Shown here: positions 21,768 through 23,938 of the stretch, in pieces | Position numbering within the stretch: the stretch's first letter is position 1 | How the letters are laid out: every line of letters begins with the position of its first letter | Source of the DNA: Rhizobacter sp. | GTDB lineage: Bacteria; Pseudomonadota; Gammaproteobacteria; Burkholderiales; Burkholderiaceae_C | DNA: 23,938 nt | Assembly (NCBI GenBank): GCA_014380155.1 | Contig: JACMKJ010000248.1 | Span: 1-23,938 of the forward strand | Direction: 5' to 3' | Notes under the pieces: model-generated | Database searches by the model: none | What the model was told of the DNA's origin: nothing | What the model saw: the letters and a program-made list of their open reading frames with translations, nothing else | Made by a program: the position numbers and the translations under genes

Positions 21768-22226
21768 TCAGCCCGCCGAGGGCGGGCTTTGCGCCGACAA
21801 CGGCAGGCCGAACACGGCGTCGAAGGCCCAGTTGAAGACGAAGGTGTAGACGAGGAAGAACACCACCAGGCTCAGGTCCATCACCAGTGCCTGCCACAGG
21901 CCCACGCCCAGCCACCAGGCGATCACAGGCACCAGCATCACCACCAGGCCCCCTTCGAAGCCCACGGCATGGGCGATGCGCCTTTTCAGGCTGCGACCGG
22001 GCGTGGCCTGGCGCGCTTCCCATCGCTCGAAGAGGCTGTTGAACAGGCCATTCCAGGCGACCGCGACCACCGAGGTGGCCACCGCCAGGGCGCCGCTGTC
22101 GAACACACCTTTGCCCGACATCAGCATCAGCCCCGCGCTCGCCATCACGATGGCGATCAGCTCGTACAGGCCGATGTAGACGACGCGCCTCCAGGCTCCT
22201 TGCAATCTGGAGCGATGAGCCGGCAT
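21768..22226 (-). CDS. PACE-family multidrug/biocide efflux transporter
   Basis: The 152-residue protein has four predicted membrane helices in two tandem bacterial-transmembrane-pair units: VVYIGLYELIAIVMASAGLM, LAVATSVVAVAWNGLFNSLF, then GRSLKRRIAHAVGFEGGLVV and DLSLVVFFLVYTFVFNWAFD. These motifs (YE in helix 1, WNxxFNxxFExWE, RRIAHAxGFEGG, FNWAFD) are diagnostic of the PACE family (AceI of Acinetobacter). Glu22 corresponds to the membrane glutamate needed for proton coupling in AceI. It exports chlorhexidine- or polyamine-like cations. The ATG is two bases after the stop of the SDR gene, so the two are co-transcribed. A TTG at codon 8 is an alternative start giving a more typical N-terminus. 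Confidence 0.9.
   Translation of the reverse strand: MPAHRSRLQGAWRRVVYIGLYELIAIVMASAGLMLMSGKGVFDSGALAVATSVVAVAWNGLFNSLFERWEARQATPGRSLKRRIAHAVGFEGGLVVMLVPVIAWWLGVGLWQALVMDLSLVVFFLVYTFVFNWAFDAVFGLPLSAQSPPSAG
21770..21788 (+). terminator. Terminator hairpin between convergent genes, embedded in the PACE 3' end
   Basis: AGCCCGCC (21770-21777), loop GAG, GGCGGGCT (21781-21788), followed by TT. The 8-base perfect stem lies ten bases after the aldo/keto reductase stop. It also forms the last codons and stop of the PACE gene on the minus strand, so one sequence may end transcription in both directions. Confidence 0.6.
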
Positions 22227-22228
22227 CG

Positions 22229-22975
22229 TCAGGCCGACCTGACGTCGGTCACCGGCTCGCGGCCGAAATCGGCACGCGCCAGCAGCGCCAGCACCTTGGT
22301 GGCGGCCTGCGCGGGGCTGTCGAGCTGTCCGCTCGACTTGAGCGCCAGAAAGCGCTCGCGCTCGGGGAAGAGCGCCGGGTCGGCACCGCGCAGCTGCGTC
22401 TGCATGTCGGTGTCGATCACACCGGGCGCCAGAGACACCACGCGTGCGCCGTTCGGCTGCTCGGCTTCTTCGAGGGCCAGCGCACGCGCCAGGTGGTCCA
22501 TGCCGGCCTTGGCCGCGCAGTAAGAGGCACTACCCGCCATGGCGCGCCGGCCCAGGCCCGATGAGATCAGCAACACCTTGCGCGGCATTCCCCAGCCGGC
22601 CGTGGCGCGCAGGAAGGCGCTGGTCAGCAGCAGCGGCGCCTCCAGCCCCACACGCAAGGCATTCGAGAGGTCTTCTCCGGGCACGCCCGACAAGGGCGCA
22701 AGCGTCGACACGACGCCCGCGTTGTTGATCAAGGTGGCCGAGGCCCAGCGTGCGGGCCCCGTGGCGAGCAGCCAGTCTTCGAGGCGGCGTGCAGCGGCCA
22801 GTGGCTGCGACAAATCCTGCTCCCAACTCAGCAGCTCGGCGCCGGGTGGCACCGGCAGCTCGGTGGGCTTGCGAGAGATCGCGACGACGCAATGCCCTTG
22901 AGCCAGCAACTGCTGGCACATGGCCAGCCCCAGGCCGCGTGAAGCGCCAGTGATGAGGGTGAGGTGAGAGGTCAT
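22229..22975 (-). CDS. Short-chain dehydrogenase/reductase (sepiapterin/benzil reductase-like)
   Basis: The 248-residue protein starts at ATG 22973-22975 (MTSHLTLITGASRGLG). It has the glycine motif TGASRGLG (9-16), NNAG (84-87), catalytic Ser138/139, Tyr152 and Lys156 (SYCAAKAGMDHLARALALEE), and a SLAPGVIDTDMQ loop as in sepiapterin and benzil reductases. The basic residues after strand 2 (ISRKP) favour NADP(H). The substrate is unknown, probably a carbonyl compound. An upstream in-frame ATG (23068) would add 31 residues unlike the family and is rejected. It is the first gene of a two-gene minus-strand operon with the PACE pump. Confidence 0.87.
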   Translation of the reverse strand: MTSHLTLITGASRGLGLAMCQQLLAQGHCVVAISRKPTELPVPPGAELLSWEQDLSQPLAAARRLEDWLLATGPARWASATLINNAGVVSTLAPLSGVPGEDLSNALRVGLEAPLLLTSAFLRATAGWGMPRKVLLISSGLGRRAMAGSASYCAAKAGMDHLARALALEEAEQPNGARVVSLAPGVIDTDMQTQLRGADPALFPERERFLALKSSGQLDSPAQAATKVLALLARADFGREPVTDVRSA

Positions 22976-23023
22976 GCCTCGAATGTAGCCAAGGGCGGTT
23001 TTGGGAAAGTTTTGGGGCCCTTT

Positions 23024-23083
23024 GGGGACGCCGCCGGGGTCGCAAGACGACAGTTCCTGCACCCACAAACCGCAGGCGTCCCC
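23024..23083 (+). promoter_or_regulatory. 9-base inverted repeat ending at the LysE-family start codon
   Basis: GGGGACGCC (23024-23032) and GGCGTCCCC (23075-23083) are exact complements, 42 bases apart. The second arm touches the ATG at 23084 and covers the only weak Shine-Dalgarno (AGGCG). The pair could be an RNA stem limiting translation, or two half-sites for a regulator in the SDR/LysE divergent gap. Confidence 0.4.
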
Positions 23084-23710
23084 ATGATCGAAGTCAACTG
23101 GTTGCTATTCGTCGCAGCGTCGCTGGTGCTCATCGCCATCCCGGGTCAGGACATGATCCTGGTCATGTCACGCTCCATCGCCCAGGGCGCGGTCGCAGGC
23201 GTGGCCACGGCCGCCGGCGTCTGCTCGGGCCTGGTGGTGCACACGGTCGTGGCCACGCTGGGCCTGGGCGCGCTGATCCAGGCGTCTTCGTTCATGTACT
23301 TCGGGCTCCAGCTGGCCGGTGCGCTCTATCTCGCCCACCTGGGCTTGCAGTTGCTGCGCGCGCCGCAACAGCAGCTTGCGATGGCCGGATCGGTGGCGAA
23401 GCGTCCGTCGCGGATGTTCTTCGACGGCGCGCTGTCCAACATCTGCAACCCGAAGATCGCTGTGTTCTACCTGGCCTTCCTGCCGCAGTTCGTGGCACCG
23501 GGCGCCACGCACGCGACGCTGTCGCTGTTCGTCCTCGGGCTCGCCTTCGCGCTGCTCGCGCTGCTCGTCAAGGGGCCGATCGGGTTTGGTGCTGCGGCGC
23601 TGTCCGGCTGGCTGCGTGCGCACCCGCAGTCGTTGCTGTGGCTGTTTCGCGCCAGCGGCCTGGTGCTGCTGGGGCTGGGTCTGCAGCTGGCGCTGCAGCA
23701 GCCGTTGTGA
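23084..23710 (+). CDS. LysE/RhtB-family amino acid exporter
   Basis: The 208-residue membrane protein starts at ATG 23084 (MIEVNWLLFVAASLVLIAIP). It has the hallmark motif PGQDMILVMSRSIAQGAVAG and about six hydrophobic helices (GVCSGLVVHTVVATLGLGAL, LQLAGALYLAHLGLQLLR, FFDGALSNICNPKIAVFYLA, the conserved NPK motif, and two C-terminal helices). The family exports amino acids such as homoserine, threonine, lysine or leucine across the inner membrane. It is divergent from the SDR-PACE pair across 108 bases. No regulator is adjacent. An earlier in-frame ATG (22964) is antisense to the SDR gene and is not favoured. Confidence 0.88.
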   Translation: MIEVNWLLFVAASLVLIAIPGQDMILVMSRSIAQGAVAGVATAAGVCSGLVVHTVVATLGLGALIQASSFMYFGLQLAGALYLAHLGLQLLRAPQQQLAMAGSVAKRPSRMFFDGALSNICNPKIAVFYLAFLPQFVAPGATHATLSLFVLGLAFALLALLVKGPIGFGAAALSGWLRAHPQSLLWLFRASGLVLLGLGLQLALQQPL

Positions 23711-23711
23711 A

Positions 23712-23938
23712 CTACGGCGCGTCGCCGGCGACCAGCGCTTCGGCCGCGTCATCGGTGAGCAAGCGTCCCTGCAGCACCAGCGTGGCGGCCTGCTCGGGCC
23801 CGAGCGCTGCATTCGCAGCCGTCAGCACGCGGGCGAGCGTGAACTCTTCTTCGGGGTCGAACTTCATGCTGCGGACCTCGTGGCTCTGGCGCGCGTAGCC
23901 CACCAGCCGCGCCGCCGCGTGCAGGCGCTGCTCGGCCG
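23712..23938 (-). CDS. Unrecognised protein, C-terminal part (5' end beyond right edge)
   Basis: A minus-strand frame is open from the right edge to a stop at 23712-23714, one base after the LysE stop (convergent). The visible 74 residues are soluble and mostly helical, with AEQRLHAAARLVGYARQSHE, RSMKFDPEEEFTLARVLTAA and GPEQAATLVLQGRLLTDDAA. A GTG at 23901-23903 is in frame, but the frame continues upstream with coding-like composition, so the gene probably starts outside. I do not recognise the family. Confidence 0.5.
   Translation of the reverse strand, partial: AEQRLHAAARLVGYARQSHEVRSMKFDPEEEFTLARVLTAANAALGPEQAATLVLQGRLLTDDAAEALVAGDAP

Overview
The window is high-GC DNA (43 of 60 bases G or C in a hand-counted stretch, 5281-5340) with dense operons and ATGA/GTGA start-stop overlaps. 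Its gene families (tannase/feruloyl esterase, Liv-type ABC cassette with a fused permease-ATPase, PACE transporter, 4-hydroxybenzoyl-CoA-thioesterase-like protein) suggest a betaproteobacterium of the Burkholderiales (Rhizobacter/Methylibium/Piscinibacter-like). That placement is inferred from family resemblance, not from a search. No tRNA, rRNA, CRISPR array or transposase was seen.

Layout. 1-1883: the 5' part of a flavin reductase gene (minus strand, running off the left edge), a 50-residue acidic small protein, and a Crp/Fnr-type regulator. 2052-4450: a tannase/feruloyl esterase pseudogene on the minus strand, cut in two by a compact, lower-GC (about 50-53% in three hand-counted lines) plus-strand cassette. 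The cassette encodes a PAAR spike protein with a C-terminal transthyretin-like extension, a GYSYG lipase/esterase and a three-helix membrane protein. This reads as an orphan type VI secretion effector-immunity module.

4542-18800: a large catabolic cluster. A CoA-transferase is divergent from a long plus-strand operon: enoyl-CoA hydratase, feruloyl-CoA-synthase-like ligase, thiolase, SDR 3-hydroxyacyl-CoA dehydrogenase, 4-hydroxybenzoyl-CoA-type thioesterase, a branched-chain-amino-acid-type ABC importer (binding protein, LivH, fused LivM-LivG, LivF), an acyl-CoA dehydrogenase and a MarR regulator. Together they could import an aromatic acid with a C3 side chain (ferulate, coumarate or a dihydro form), activate it to the CoA ester, shorten it by one beta-oxidation turn, and release a benzoate-type acid plus acetyl-CoA. 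The divergent gap holds a good sigma70-like promoter and two matching TAGTT-N9-AAYTA sites, one beside each gene, which are likely operators for the MarR protein.

19089-23938: an exported alpha/beta hydrolase, an aldo/keto reductase, a convergent minus-strand pair (SDR oxidoreductase and PACE efflux pump), a LysE/RhtB exporter and the 3' end of an unrecognised gene.

The most notable points are the effector cassette that splits a feruloyl-esterase-family gene immediately beside a probable hydroxycinnamate degradation cluster, and the paired operator sites of that cluster.
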